Source: Cunninghamia lanceolata (lineage: Eukaryota > Streptophyta > Pinopsida > Cupressales > Cupressaceae). From it: 64,000 nt of DNA. Of this stretch, positions 10,459 through 22,700 are shown one piece after another; the stretch's first letter is position 1; every line of letters starts with the position of its first letter. Position numbers and translations under genes: made by a program. The DNA lies in assembly GCA_027924645.1 (NCBI GenBank), contig BSBN01000849.1, positions 11,426,001 to 11,490,000 on the forward strand, written 5' to 3'. The notes under the pieces were generated by a model. It saw only the letters and a program-made list of their open reading frames with translations. It searched no databases and was not told the DNA's origin.

Positions 10459-11116
10459 ATCTATCATTGGTAACATTTACATTTTATTGTTTTCTTGACT
10501 CTACAGATAACCTAACCAATTTTCTATAATTCTTTGACAATTTTAATGGTCTATAATTATGTTGCAATGATTGCCTCATTGCTTTCTCTGAAAAAATACA
10601 TGGAAATTTTTGTATAACTGGCCTTGGAACCACAATTTCCATATCATGTTGATGAATATTCACAATACTAAATAATGATTAATGTTTTCTTATAATATTA
10701 AACAAATACAGTAAATAATTTAATTAAATTTTTATAAATAATTTATTATTATGGAAATGTTCATTTATTTAGATTTTTGATTTTGTAATGGTTTTAATTT
10801 TATGTGGATAAACAACTATTCAAGTTTTGTGCTTAAAATATTTTTATAACATTTTATTTACTCTTAACATTCTAAAAATTTTATGTGAATTTAAAAAAAA
10901 CACATATCATAGGTATCTTCATCAAGCTAATATCAGATGCTAATAACTAATGTCCTCATCAAGTGCCTATGACTAGTAGCAATGCAAGTGATCCACAACC
11001 ATTGATGATATTAAGTGCTAATACGTAGTAGTTGTAACAAGTCCCTATGATCAATTGTAGTAGCAAGTGATAGTAACTAGTAATAGTAATGATATTAAAG
11101 AACAATTGTAACTATT
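10459..11116. other. AT-rich spacer
   Basis: No open frame, RNA gene or repeat family was recognised. 10660-10900 is strongly AT-rich. 10930-11110 has loose low-complexity 'caagtg/tagtaac' motifs. Confidence 0.5.
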
Positions 11117-11570
11117 AACACAGACCAGCTACCACTACACCAAAAGCTCAAACTGTTAGTGAGGGTGCTACCAGAGAGGTTATCCAGAGACCACAAGGGT
11201 TCGAAGGGAGGGATTGAGGGTCCCACGCGATAACAGCTTAGCCCCCTCGAGCTAAGAGGTCAATACTAGACACAGGCGACCATGAGGCGAGTAGAGAGTA
11301 TCGATAGGAATCGAACCCCTCCCCAGTAGAGTTACCAGTTTTGTTAACACAGATCGGCTACCACTACAACAAAAGCTCTAACTATTAGTGAGGGTGTAAA
11401 GAGTATCAGCAGGAATCGAACCCCTCCCTAGCAGAGTCGCCAGTTTTGTTAACACAAACTGACGACCACTACACCAAAAGATCGAACTGTTAGTGAGGGT
11501 GCCATCGAAGAGGTTAGCCAGAGACTACATGGGTCCAAAGGGAGGGATTGAGGGTCTTGCGCGATAACAG
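11117..11570. repeat. Tandem repeat, 2.5 units, with primer-site-like and B-box-like motifs
   Basis: Three consecutive copies begin 'aacacaga/aacacaaac' at 11117, 11346 and 11451. Unit 1 is 229 bp, unit 2 is an internally deleted 105 bp, and unit 3 is partial. All share 'aaaagctc(t)aact(g)ttagtgagggtg' and end 'gtcgccagttttgtt'. On the minus strand each boundary reads AACTGGCGACTCTGCT then GGGTTCGATTCC, resembling an LTR/primer-site junction and also an RNA polymerase III B box. Which it is cannot be settled here. Confidence 0.7.
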
Positions 11571-12779
11571 TAACATCATAGCTCACCCCTAGATAATACA
11601 ACATGGGTAATAGGGAGGAATAGGTTTACATTATGAACCAACTATGTCATTCTACTCATGTGGGATCAATTCAAGGAACACAAGGTCCATCACTCAAAGT
11701 ACAACCTATTAATGGAGGTCCATCTTTTGTAACCCCTAGTTACATTAGCAAGCTCTCAACCTAGACAATAAGCTAAAACTAGAGAAAGAAATGAGCATGG
11801 AGGAGCATTCAAAACACTTTCCTACCCAAATGACAAATAGTTACACCACCTCATGGAACTCCCTACTCAACTAACTATAAATACAAATTAAATTACATTT
11901 CTAACACACATACATAACTATCACAAAAGGGTGCACAAACATGGATCATACATGACATCCATGGTACCCCTTTCCCAACATGGATATCTTGTATCACATG
12001 TTTGAGATATGATCACAACATTCACTAGGTGTTTACATAACATACAAACTTTTCATACTAGATCACATAATGGGCTTACATTCCTAAGACCCACATAAAA
12101 TGATGATATCACACGAGTACACACTCCTTTTTATTACATGATTGAGGATAAATTTTATCAAAGAAATTTAACACAACCATTATCATCATTACTAGCTTGA
12201 GAAATTTTTACATTTAGAAAATTTTTAGTTAAAGTTGTTTTTTTTGTCCAACATTATTTTTCTTAACATAAAAAGTGAGCTTGGCTAAAAGTAGTCTTAT
12301 AAAGAGCATACGAGCTAAGCTCAAAATTCAAGTCTCATTAGCATAATGATGTGCTATCAGAGATGAACATATAAAACAATTACCCTCCTAAAGACATGTT
12401 GATTTCTCACAACCAAACATGTAAAATTTATCAAGGCAAAGGGTTGTAAGATTTTATTAGGAGAAACTTATTAGAAAGTAGGATCAACTAAGTAGAGTAT
12501 TGGCATCAAATTAGAGTAAATTAGATTATTAGATAAGCGTGTACATATAGGTGGGGAGTTTGGGTCGAATTAGGAGTCGACTCCAACACTCCACTAGTGG
12601 TGGCAGGTTGACTCAATCAACCTTGGACACATATTGAAGACACCTAAGTAGGCTTACGACATGTGTATTTTACCAATGTGCATGAAATGAAAGCAAGGTA
12701 ATATATATGCACTAACACCCCCTTAAGCATAGCTTAGGTGGGTACAAAGTAAAAGTAGGTCCTAGCAACTAGGCTTGAT
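11571..12779. other. Spacer with no recognised feature
   Basis: There is no long open frame on either strand. The sequence is moderately AT-rich and no repeat unit is shared with the rest of the window that I could see. Confidence 0.45.
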
Positions 12780-13202
12780 CAAGTACCCATGCACTATTAG
12801 AAATGAAGGTACAGAACTATCAATGAAAAACTGATTACCACTATAACTGTATAGAACCAAAATGGAGATAGTATGAAATCACCACAAAGAAATAATGGAA
12901 TAGAAGATCAAACATATAATAAAGTGTTTATGTGGAGAAACCCTTTTAGTAAAAAAACTCCACACAAGAAGAGATGCACCAGTTTGTATTAACTTCAATA
13001 GAGTTTACAATACAACATTATCAATCTCATCTTCTATCCTCAATCCAACTACACATTCTTTTTATTCTCAACTCTCTACTAAAATACAACCGTAATATAA
13101 TATCCTCATAAAGGGGCTGCCTTATAGGGCAAGACAAGCCAACATAACCTCTACCATCAGATCTATGACCTAATGATGAACAATTCAGATTTACAATGAG
13201 AA

Positions 13203-13274
<72 letters not shown>

Positions 13275-13520
13275 ATTCTAAGGGCATTTCCCACAGACCT
13301 CTTGTTTGGGGGCAGAGGCATTCCCCTAGATCCCACAGTGGGGGTACTCCCCTGTAACCCCTAGATAGCCTATATATTTGTCAAGTACCAAGATCAAACA
13401 TGCAACTAAAACAAGATCGCTACTAGTTGAATACTTCTTCCCTTATAGAAATTTACAAACAACATTAGGAGTAATTAATTACATAGGATTTACAAGGTTG
13501 ATGGCACCTTAATCCTAAAA
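12780..13520 (-). repeat. 3' LTR remnant of copia element C2
   Basis: The right edge abuts ttctccaacttg, the complement of a copia polypurine tract, just as in the C5 element at 59435. The conserved copia LTR block (tggagaaacccttttagtaaaaaaactccac) lies at 12937-12968. The right end reads 'cttaatcctaaaa' where relatives have 'cttaattcccaaca'. The left edge is not clear. It contains a long TG microsatellite. Confidence 0.6.
13206..13273. repeat. (TG)34 microsatellite
   Basis: An uninterrupted TG dinucleotide run of 68 bp lies inside a copia LTR remnant. It is likely length-polymorphic. Confidence 0.97.
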
Positions 13521-14115
13521 TTCTCCAACTTGACATCATACATTGTAAATTCATCCATAGGAAAACATAAAACAATTAAGCACTAGGAACAAGGTCCATG
13601 GCCTCCCTGCACCACGTAATTTTTTTTGTGCTCATAGGTTTAGTAAGTGAATCTGCAACATCCTCATTCAAGTGTCAACCTTCTTAAGATCAATATGATC
13701 ATTAGTAATCATTTCATAAACAAAATGGTATTGAACATCCACATGCTTAGTCCGTGCATGATACATGGGTTTCTTGGCCAAACATATTGCACTCTAGCTA
13801 TCACAAACAATTTGATTAATTTTACAATCAAAACTAATAACTGTACACAATCTTCATAACCAAACTACCTCTTTAGAGACATGAGTAGCATCCATATACT
13901 CTGTTTCAATGGTGGATAAGGAACAGTGGGTTTCCTTTTACTCATCCAACTCATAGCTCCTCCAAACAAAGTAAACACATATCTAATAGTGGACCTTCGA
14001 CTATCCAAGTCACCTACCCAATCTGCATCAACAAAACCTTGTATGTCCAATGTCTTATCCACACTATTAGTACTAGAATAAACCATAGTGTAATTCATAT
14101 TGAATCCAATCATCT
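13521..14115 (-). pseudogene. Copia C2 RNase H fragment
   Basis: The minus-strand pieces LDIQGFVDADWVGDLDSRRS, YVFTLFGGAMSWMSKRKPTV and, after a frameshift, KINQIVCDSQ-like, AICLAKKPMYHARTKHVDVQ and YHFVYEMI match copia RNase H. Stops and frameshifts are present. Upstream RT is missing: at about 14115 the sequence changes abruptly to gypsy-type. Closest in the window are the C3 (39851-40380) and C5 (59435-60034) copies. Confidence 0.85.
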
Positions 14116-14249
14116 TCCTCCCTTTCTATACATTTGAGAAAAATCCATTAAAATTGTGTCTGAATAGAATGCCATCTATCAAGGAATAATTGGATCCATG
14201 TAACCTATAGAATCTTCTTTTATGAAAGGGAAGCTAACTTGGATACTGT

Positions 14250-15524
14250 CCCATCTCCATGAAGTGCACTCTATCAATCATCCATGAACCTGAATCCTCC
14301 TTTTGATTTTCCAATGTCATTTATGAAGTTTCTTCGGGTTTTGCTGAAGGATCTAGACTTTGTGCCATGTACTCACAAAGTCCCCTACCTTTGACAAGTT
14401 TAGTTAGCCTAACTTCAATCATATTCCAAAATCTTAGTGATCTGATTCATTCTTTTCTCAGTAATTTCTACTACCATAATATATTCTTGGACACTTGTAT
14501 GAGCCACATATACCATGATCTTATTTGTAGATACTAGATACTGAAACTTCTTCAATCCTTTTACACCTGTATAGGCTTGTTTCTGTATAAAAATATATTT
14601 TGATTCATATCCTCACAAGGTCCTTGAAAAGAAAACAATTGCATGCTCTTCATCTTGAATACCATCCTTCTGAGTTAACATCGCGACTATGTTGTGTTTT
14701 CCTCTGTACACATTCATCATGAAATCCCTTGAGAATTTTGGATTAACTAGAATTAGGGTTGTCGAAATAGCCATCTTATTTTTTTTAAAGCCCATCTACC
14801 TTCAGGGTCCATTTAAAATTCAAGTCTTTTTTAAGCATGAAAGTGATGGGTCTAACTAGTCTTGCAAAATATGAGATAAAATGACTTACCAAATTGATCT
14901 TTCCTAAGAAAGACTCCACTGCTTCTTTATTCACTAGAAAGTGTAGATCTATGATGGCCTTGACTCAGTTTGGGTCTATAGAGATTCCATCTTTAGAGAT
15001 AATGTGTCCAAGTAATTTTCTTTATGGTAGACCAAACACAAATTTCTTTAGATTCAGTGAGACCCAAACTCTTGACACCTTTGAAAGATCGCCTCTACAT
15101 GATTGAAATGATCATATTTTGATTTGGTGAACAAAGTGAGGTCACAAAGATAAACCAAAATGATTTTATTTATCATCCCATTGAATGCAATATCCATAGC
15201 ATGGTGGAAGGTTGCTCTAGCATTTGAAAGGCCAAAAGGTATTTTTGCATAAGCCAAAGTTCCCCATTTGGTAGTAAAGGTAGGCTTATGCTGAACATCC
15301 TCTTTTAGCCAAATATAATTGTACCTTGAGAATCCATCCAGTAAAGAGAATCTTTTTGCTCCTGCCATTGTTTGAAGAATTTGTTCCATTAAAGGAAGAG
15401 GATAGTGATCTTTAAGAGATGCTCGATTCAAATCTTGAAAATTGACACATAACCTGATTTCACCATTTTTGAGTAAATGCACAAAGTTGAGTCCACTTAA
15501 GGTAGAAGTTTCAGACTTAGACAA
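14250..15524 (-). pseudogene. Tat-like gypsy reverse transcriptase/RNase H (element G2, 3' part)
   Basis: RT blocks on the minus strand are IRLCVNFQDLNRASLKDHYP, AGAKRFSLLDGFSRYNYIWL and GTLAYAKIPFGLSNARATF. Then comes VYLCDLTLF, where the catalytic box should be Y-x-D-D, so one Asp is Cys. Downstream, RNase H pieces (YESKYIFIQKQAYTGVKGLK, SVQEYI) and an LTKLVKGRGLCEYMAQ-like stretch resemble the Tat group. Stops occur throughout after 15054. On the minus strand this lies downstream of the G2 gag, which N1 has split. The element ends at the C2 junction near 14120. Confidence 0.82.
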
Positions 15525-15539
15525 AAACCCAAAATTAGG

Positions 15540-15690
15540 AAAAGTGAAATGGGATCCTGTTTTGCTTCAGGATCTCGAGCCAAAAGTAGGATCCCATTTT
15601 CTAGAAATGGGATCCTGTTTCATAAAGGGATTAAATATGAAAAAGAAAATGGGATCCCATTTTGAAATAGGATCCCATTTCCCAAAATTT
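15540..15690. repeat. Cluster of GGATCC palindromes
   Basis: Five GGATCC cores occur within about 130 bp, most inside aatgggatcc(c/t)-type contexts, including the 16-bp palindrome AAATGGGATCCCATTT near 15645-15662. A related aggatctcgag lies between them. Confidence 0.8.
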
Positions 15691-16739
15691 GAATTTTGGG
15701 CCCGATGTTTTCTTTGTTAACCGGTTTGGGAAAAGGGTTGGGGACTCGAACCTAGGCTTTGGACTTGGTTTGACCTGTAGGTTGAAGGTCATGTCAATGT
15801 CACAACAAAATAGTGACTTTGGGCATATGTTTGAAAACTATTTTTGGATAATTGTTTGATGAAATTAAAACCCATTATAGATGAGATAGTCTAGATTCCA
15901 AATATGTAATATTTTTACAATTGGATTATTTTTTTCTATTTTTCAATTAATTTATGATGAAATAGGTCCATAAACTTGAATTATCAGGGTTTTTTAGTAT
16001 TTTAATAACTTTTTATTAAAATAAATTTTTGAAAAACAAATTATACAAAAACGTACTTAAGACAATTCTTTTCAATTTGAAAAAAAAATTAAAAAAATGA
16101 TAAGTTTAGGTCATCTTATGTGTGACGTACATGACAATTTTTTAAAACACCAAATATGGCCAATAAAAATTAAAATATGGAAAACGTGCTTTAGTGAGTT
16201 ACAAATCTTTTCCCAAAAGGATATAGAAAAATATGATTATTTAAGTCAAAATATGGATGACGTACACGTGCATGGTATAGTAAAAAAAAGTGACCTTTAA
16301 ATAGTGGTTTTTAGAAAGGCCTATTGAGAATCAGTTTGTATCATCTGGGTATTCAAATAAATTACATATTTGGAAACGAGACTCTGAGTACTACATTTTT
16401 TGATTAGTGACTTTTTTCAAGATTCCATCTCTAAGTGCTTCAAATTTTAAGGTCAAATGTGACAAATTATGAAAATTAGGGAAAACATTAACTTTTTGGC
16501 CAAAAAGTGGACTCAACTTCTTGCACACACCCTTTTCTTTCTAACTAGAACTAGATTTGACACCCATGTTGAATTATTAATTGGAAAGATAATTTTTTAT
16601 TATATCAATTTCTTGAGCTCTTAGGCCATGAGGGATTCAATTTTTGGGTTAGCAGGCCTTTGTTTCTGTTGAACTCATTTTGACCCATTGACTAACTCAA
16701 TGGTATGTTACACTATCTCTTTATTATAACTCTAAAGAT
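15691..16739. other. Non-coding interior of gypsy element G2
   Basis: This AT-rich stretch lies between the gag reading frame (which ends near 16740 on the minus strand) and the RT domain. No protease or other domain is recognisable, so this part is either deleted or too decayed. Two 'gacgtacatg/gacgtacacgtg' motifs occur at 16124 and 16259. Confidence 0.4.
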
Positions 16740-16818
16740 CATCGTAGTTCCATGCTATCACCTATCATATTTCTCACAGAAGGAGATCAACATGTCTCTT
16801 TCAACCTGGGTAGTAGCA
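16740..16818 (-). pseudogene. G2 gag continuation beyond the N1 insertion
   Basis: The minus strand encodes NATTQVERDMLISFCEKYDR before two stops. Joined to the frame at 24327 through one target-site copy it continues the G2 gag frame (...NGKRIKVG then NATTQVE...). It is therefore the other side of the exon-like gag frame broken by element N1. Confidence 0.75.
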
Positions 16819-16823
16819 TTCCC

Positions 16824-17915
16824 TATTGGCAAGAGACACTGTGTGGCTTTATGAGTTTTGTCATTGATGGCAACAAAGTCCATCCCACACATCTGCAGGA
16901 CATGATGTCTCTTTACCGAAAGTTAGATTGAAGAAATGTTGTGGTTCGGTAAGCAAGAACAGAGTAGGCAGCAAGGTCTGACAATCAGGTCCGAATATCT
17001 CAGAGGAAGTATCACAGTAAAGTGTGGATTTGGGGAAGTCAAGGGGAGTACCTTGACTGACAGATTCCAGGGATTGAGCCTCTGGTGATGGAAGAGTGAA
17101 GAGACATAAGCACTTGAGTGTTGGGTTCCTGTTTGTCAGAGTTGACAGAGGAATAACTGACTGACAGAGCATCAAACCTTAATCCAGATAAGACATTGAT
17201 GGTGATCAAGCTTCCTACAGTATCATTCATGATTGGCTAACATAACTGATGACTTCTATAAGCATCTCCTTTATACGCATTACTTGGTATGCAAAGATTC
17301 AGTCCACAGATCATAGTTTGGGAAAATATTGAGTATTCCGGATGCCGACTAGAAAGTGGATGAAATCTTTGATGCAGATATATATACTAGATGGATTTTG
17401 ATATGAATGTGAGTTTTGGGTGTGATGTTGTGCGAATAATAGCAGAAGAGCAGTGTGAAGGTAGTAAGATATGTCTGGAATGTAACAGGACAACAACACC
17501 TAAGGAGAGTAAGAATGAAGTGCAGCAGATCAGTATATTAGGCTTAACTAGAACTAAACCTCAGCATATGTGGATGCTTCTCATCAGTTCAAGTATCTAG
17601 TTTCCTTGTATAAACTATTGTAAGCAATGAGCCTCTTGTGAGTAGTGTGCTCAGGCAATGAGCCCTAATTGGCAAGTGTCATTTTGTACTATCTTATTCT
17701 TCTAACAGAGAATACAATCTTGGGTTATTCACCCCGTGGTTTTTCCCCTAACAGGGTTTTCCACGTCAAAATCATTGTGTCATGTGTATTGATGTTATTT
17801 CCATTTCATGGTTATGTTTGCTTATTTGATTTGATGTTGTATTAATTGATAAGGAAGTTTAGAAAGCTGAAATAATTAAGATAACTGATTCACCTCCCCT
17901 TCTCAGTTATCAACA
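16824..17915 (+). repeat. 5' LTR of N1
   Basis: The repeat is about 1,092 bp. It begins TATTGGCAAGAG (relatives begin TGTTGG, so TG has become TA) and ends CAACA. It contains the conserved copia block gtggtttttcccctaacagg at 17740-17770 in forward orientation. Confidence 0.85.
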
Positions 17916-17917
17916 AT

Positions 17918-17929
17918 TGGTATTAGAGC
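17918..17929 (+). promoter_or_regulatory. Primer-binding site of N1
   Basis: TGGTATTAGAGC is one base off the initiator tRNA-Met complement and lies two bases after the left LTR. The leader that follows (aagttcctcc..gagcttaac..cttgagga) is nearly the same as that of the copia starting at 62781. Confidence 0.9.
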
Positions 17930-17980
17930 CAAGTTCCTCCAAATAGAGCTTAACAACTTGAGGAAGATCTGGGAACTCAA

Positions 17981-19010
17981 ATGGATGTGTATGGTATGAG
18001 GGAACAACTTCAGTCTGCCCTAGATGATCTTGAGCAATCCAACTCTGAAGTCAATGAATTGAAGGAAAGACTCAAACAGGCTGATGATTTCATAAATGAA
18101 CTAAAAGGGAAACTGAGTATCTCTATGAAAAAGAGAAAAGATCTACTTCAGCAATTGGCAAGTCAAAGTGAAGACAATGGTACAAATGAAGAACTGAAGG
18201 AGAAAACCAAGTTATGTGAAAAGTTATCAAAAGAAGTCATTATGGTAAGACATGAAATGGAATCAGGAGTTATAAAATTTACCCAATAAATTGAAGAGAA
18301 AAGAAAAACTGAAGATGATCCAAGACAATCTCAAGGAGAAATTAGAAGACTACCACAAAATGGATAGAACAATCAGGCATCTAGAATCTAATTTGAAGAA
18401 GCTAGAGATAATGAAGAACAACTTGAGAATCAAATTGACACTCTTGAAAGGGATCTTCAAACAACAAATGAATACAAAGAGAAATTCAAGATAAGCTTTG
18501 CTCAACTTGAATTTCTTCTTCAAATCCAAAAGAGGGTGGATGACAAGTAAGGCTTGGGGTATGAAAAAGGTGAAAGCTCTGAATCTGCTCAAAAGAACTC
18601 AAGATCAGAACATCCAAGAAACAGGCCTAGAAGACCTCCGGTAAGACAACCAAATGCTCAAAGATATCCATCTTTCAATGAATACTGCCACAACTGTAAC
18701 AACTTTGGTCACAAAGCAAATCAATGTAGAAGAAGAATGAATCAGACTAATACTTCCTTCTCTGGACAATGCTTCAATTGCAAAAGGTATGGTCACAAAT
18801 CCCATGAGTGTAGAAACATACAAATAAATAATTCATTCAATGGTAGATGCTTTGTGTGCAATAGAATGGGACATATGGCTAATTAGTGTAGATTAAGAGG
18901 ATATCAGTCAAATATGCAAAGAAATGTTGTCTTCTACAATTGCAATAGATCTGGTCATATTTCCAAATTTTGTAGAAGTAAGAATCAAGACAAAAGGAGT
19001 CCGGAGCAAT
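17981..19010 (+). pseudogene. N1 gag remnant: coiled coil plus four zinc knuckles
   Basis: The N-terminal particle-forming part of copia gag is missing. What is left starts with a long heptad-rich coiled coil (SALDDLEQSNSEVNELKERL onward), shifts frame near 18290 and again near 18500, then reads GLGYEKGESS and enters four CCHC knuckles: CHNCNNFGHKANQC, CFNCKRYGHKSHEC, CFVCNRMGHMAN with a stop before its last Cys, and YNCNRSGHISKFC with the first Cys lost. Four knuckles is more than the usual one in copia gag. A basic QDKRSPEQ..KGKGK tail follows. It would bind element RNA; assembly would need help from a complete Gag. Confidence 0.85.
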
Positions 19011-19499
19011 ATAATCATAGCCAAGACAAAGGAAAGGGAAAAGTGAATGTGGATGAAATTCAAAGGGAGATGAATAAGATCTAGGTAAAGAGAAGCACAG
19101 AGAATGTTAGGGATGGATCCGCACTAGAATCTAGTGCTAATAATCCTTCTACAAATTAAGTAGATGAGCTCTAGCTCAGGTGGAGTCACTAAGAAAAATA
19201 AATCCCCCAGCCAGTCAATTGGTGCATGAAATTGGCACATGGGAAGGTGCAGATTAAAGGATTCATAGAGAAACATCTAAAGAAAGCTTGGTAAAGATAT
19301 GGAAGATCTGAAGAGTCTAATCTTCCAAGATTGATCCGGTTTAACAGTCATCTGATAAAACATGATTATCACAATTAGATTTGGTATGATTCAAATTTGA
19401 GGCATCTTGATCTATAGATAGATCAAATGTTTAGGGAAAGTAAGATAGTTTGTTATTAATCACCAAGGATAACTCTAAGTATATCGCAGTGATCCAAAA

Positions 19500-19786
19500 A
19501 AGGATCTTCTCAAAATAAGAAGAACCAAGCAACCAGAATGGCTTGAGTTGCACATTTATTGCAATATGAAATTAGGGTTTTCCCAGAAATAAAAAGGTTC
19601 ATTCATTTGTCATTTGCACATTTGCATTCAAGAAGAAGAGAAAAGGAGCTCTACAACAAATTGTTTCAAATTCTCAAAAGATCAACCATTGAAGTCGATT
19701 CATCCAGCAAATTAATCCAGCTCATTCAACAAACCCTAGAAGCGTAAAAGGTATTTTCCATTGTTGAAAATCTCTCTGTAAATCTT
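19500..19786 (+). promoter_or_regulatory. 5'-UTR-like leader ahead of the N1 unknown ORF
   Basis: The stretch before the ATG at 19793 is purine/AT-rich, includes 'caaaccctagaagcg' and a possible splice donor 'aaaagGTATTTT' at 19748, and ends ttttgaagATGGC. This resembles a plant gene 5' UTR. A 62-codon open frame at 19559-19747 has no known domain. It suggests the ORF once had its own transcript or was captured with its leader. Confidence 0.4.
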
Positions 19787-19792
19787 TTGAAG

Positions 19793-22700
19793 ATGGCTAC
19801 TCCAAATGTTGTAAAGATTTCTGATAGGCCTCGACCCAAATTTAAGAAACATCCTTACAAATCTCTAGAAGTGGATCCCTTAGGGGTTTTTTCCAGCATT
19901 CTGCATGAGGTTTTGCATGTTGAAGATGTTAGGGCATATATTCATGCAAACATTGAAAATTTTGGGGAATCCAAGCTGTCAAATATCTATCACAATCAGT
20001 TAATAGATGACTCTTTTGATCTCAAACCTCAGTTTAAGGCTATCGGCGAAAAACATTTTGCACAGTGCATTCATTTCCCCTATTTTCTGGAAGATGAATG
20101 GGTCTGGTATGTTCTAAGTAGAATACATGATAACTTTATATTGTTAAATAGGCCATTTAAGATCACTAAGGATACCATTAAGGCAGTAACCAAATTACAC
20201 TCAACCAGTGGGATGCCTACTCTCAAATCTGTCAAAAACCAAATGGTAAGTGAGGCTACCAGATTAAAATTTGATAAAAGACCAATGACAATTGAGGATA
20301 TCATAGATCTGGATAGCAAGTTTGCATCAATGATAATTGGATATAAGTATATCATTCCAATAGGGAGAATTCAGTATCTAGAACTGCTGTATATACTGTC
20401 TATCAAATGTTAAGGAAGAATGCTGACTATGATCTCTGTGAGCTCCTTCTGAACCAACTTTTGAAAAATCTATATAAGATAAAGAAGGACAAGAAGAACT
20501 CCTTCAAATATGGTGGCTTGATACTCTGTTTGTTCTTCTATTATATGAATGAGCTACCCAGATCTAGTGGCTGTATATGGCAAAATGATAGACCAGTTGC
20601 CATACAAATCATGGATTACTTGCATGGACTTGGTGATGCCAAGGCAAAAAACATAGCACTCTGGGGCTATTTCAAGAACTTTTAGAACATGATGCAAACT
20701 AGAGAAAGAATTCCTCAATCGCTAGTTGAAAATTATAAGAATACAATATGCTTTATGGTTGAAACTGATCAATGCCTAATGGAGTTAGTGGAACCAAGAA
20801 CAATGTGGATCATGCCAATGGGGTATGAAGTTGATGAGAAAATTGTAGAGCTGCATGTTCAACACATGCTAAGTCAACCCAAGGATCCTAAGGCAGAAAG
20901 GTTTGGAACCTTTGAAGAATTAAGTGTAAAAATCCATGTGGAGCTTAGACAACCAGAGATGAAGAGAAAAGTGAGAAAAGAGGTAGAAGAATTTGCCAAG
21001 AGGCATGGAATCTCAAAAGAGGAAATTGATGCCAACAGAGAGACAATGGAAAGGGCAGAGAAAGAAAAGCAAGAAATTGGAAAAGAAAGTGCTCTGGTGC
21101 AAGCCCCCTCCCAGACCAGATCAACCAAAAGCTCTGTACCTGCCACTTCCAAGGGTCAAAAGGCTTCAAAACTAGAAGCTCAGACATTTGGAAAAGGAGA
21201 GAAGAGAACCAAGAAAAAGGCAACAAGGTCTTACACAAGCCAAAAGGATGAAGAAGAGACAGAATCAGATGAGGAAGTAAAGAAAATGAAGAAGAAAAGG
21301 AAAACATTTGGTGAACTCTCTACTGAAGAAGTAACAGAAGAATTTGTTGAGAAGCCTACTCTATGCATTGATGACATCATAAAATCAGTTACTGTGGATG
21401 GGAACCTTCAACCAATGGCTGAATTCTATGATGATTACAATGAAGCTGACCAAAAGATCTTGTAAGAAGCCATAGTTAGGTATCTGAATATCTACAACAA
21501 GGCTTTTATTGAAATCATATCTCTTATCCCCAAAAGCCTAGAAAAGGAATTAGAAATAAGAAAGAATAATTCTATGGCAAAGGATGTTGAGATCCGAGAA
21601 CAGATAGCTATTTAGCTATATCATTCACTCACTCCTAAGCAGAAGAATATGATCTTCAAAGATTGTAAGGATGTGTTCTAGAGCAAAGCTAGAATGAATC
21701 AGCTTATGATTGGAGAAACTGACAAAGTAGCAAAAGAGATAGAAGAGATCCTCCAGAATGCATACAAAGGTTCAACATTCCTATTATAGAGGACTTAGGT
21801 GATGATCCCTCGGCTACAGATGTTGAAGAAGAATCTACTGAGACAGTGGCAGAAGAGGTAAAGGAGTCAGGTGAAGAAAAAGGTAAGGACTTAGATTCCT
21901 CTACTCTAAAAGAGGAGGTCCATGATCAAGCAAACATCTCTCCTCCGGTTTTCTTCTGTAGACTTGGAATCCAAAGAAAAAGAAAGAGTACAAGAGAAGA
22001 TCAGTCAAGAAGTAGAGGAAAAGGAAAAAGAAGATGGCAGTAGTAAGGTTACAAAAGGAGAGAAAACTCCAACAGAGAAGGCCATAGATGATAGTGGTAA
22101 GGGTGCAGAAGGGGAGAAAACTCTGTCTCTAGCAAGAGACATAGCAGAGGCATTCAAATAATTCTTAACCAAAGAGATGATGGAATTTGATGAACTAAAA
22201 CTTATTCAAGGACCGTTCAATTTTGACTCTCTCTCCCCGGTTCAAACCATGAAGCTAGCATCCTTTACTTCAGCAAAGGCAAAAGAAAAGCTCCTGAAGT
22301 CTCACATGGAAGACTACAAGTTTATAGAAATTGCATCCAGTGTATTGGAGAAGATCTTGCCATCTTTTCAGAAGGATCCCTCAGCCTCTTCATCTGGTAA
22401 TCTTAAATCTCTAGTTAATAGTGTTAGCACACATTTTGATTCCTTAGAAAAGTTAGCAAAAGATAAGGTCTGGAAGGAGTTTTTGGTAAAAAGATTATCA
22501 AAGGTACAAGGGCTAATAACCAATGATAGGAGAGTTATGGATATCGGAATAAAGAGCCTAGAAAATGCTCTCAAAGATGGTGGAGATATATATAAATTTT
22601 GTTTATCTTGGTCTACAATAACCAAGGATATTGAGAAGAAAGTAAAAGAGCAAGAGGATAAACTGCTAAGTTTATCTCAAAGTTTTGATCCTCTCTCATC

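Noticed and set aside
13027..13287. Open frame with poly His-Thr
   Set aside because: It is a translation of the TG microsatellite, not a protein.
16861..17230. Minus-strand frames repeated at 23384-23786
   Set aside because: They are opposite-strand frames within the two N1 LTRs.
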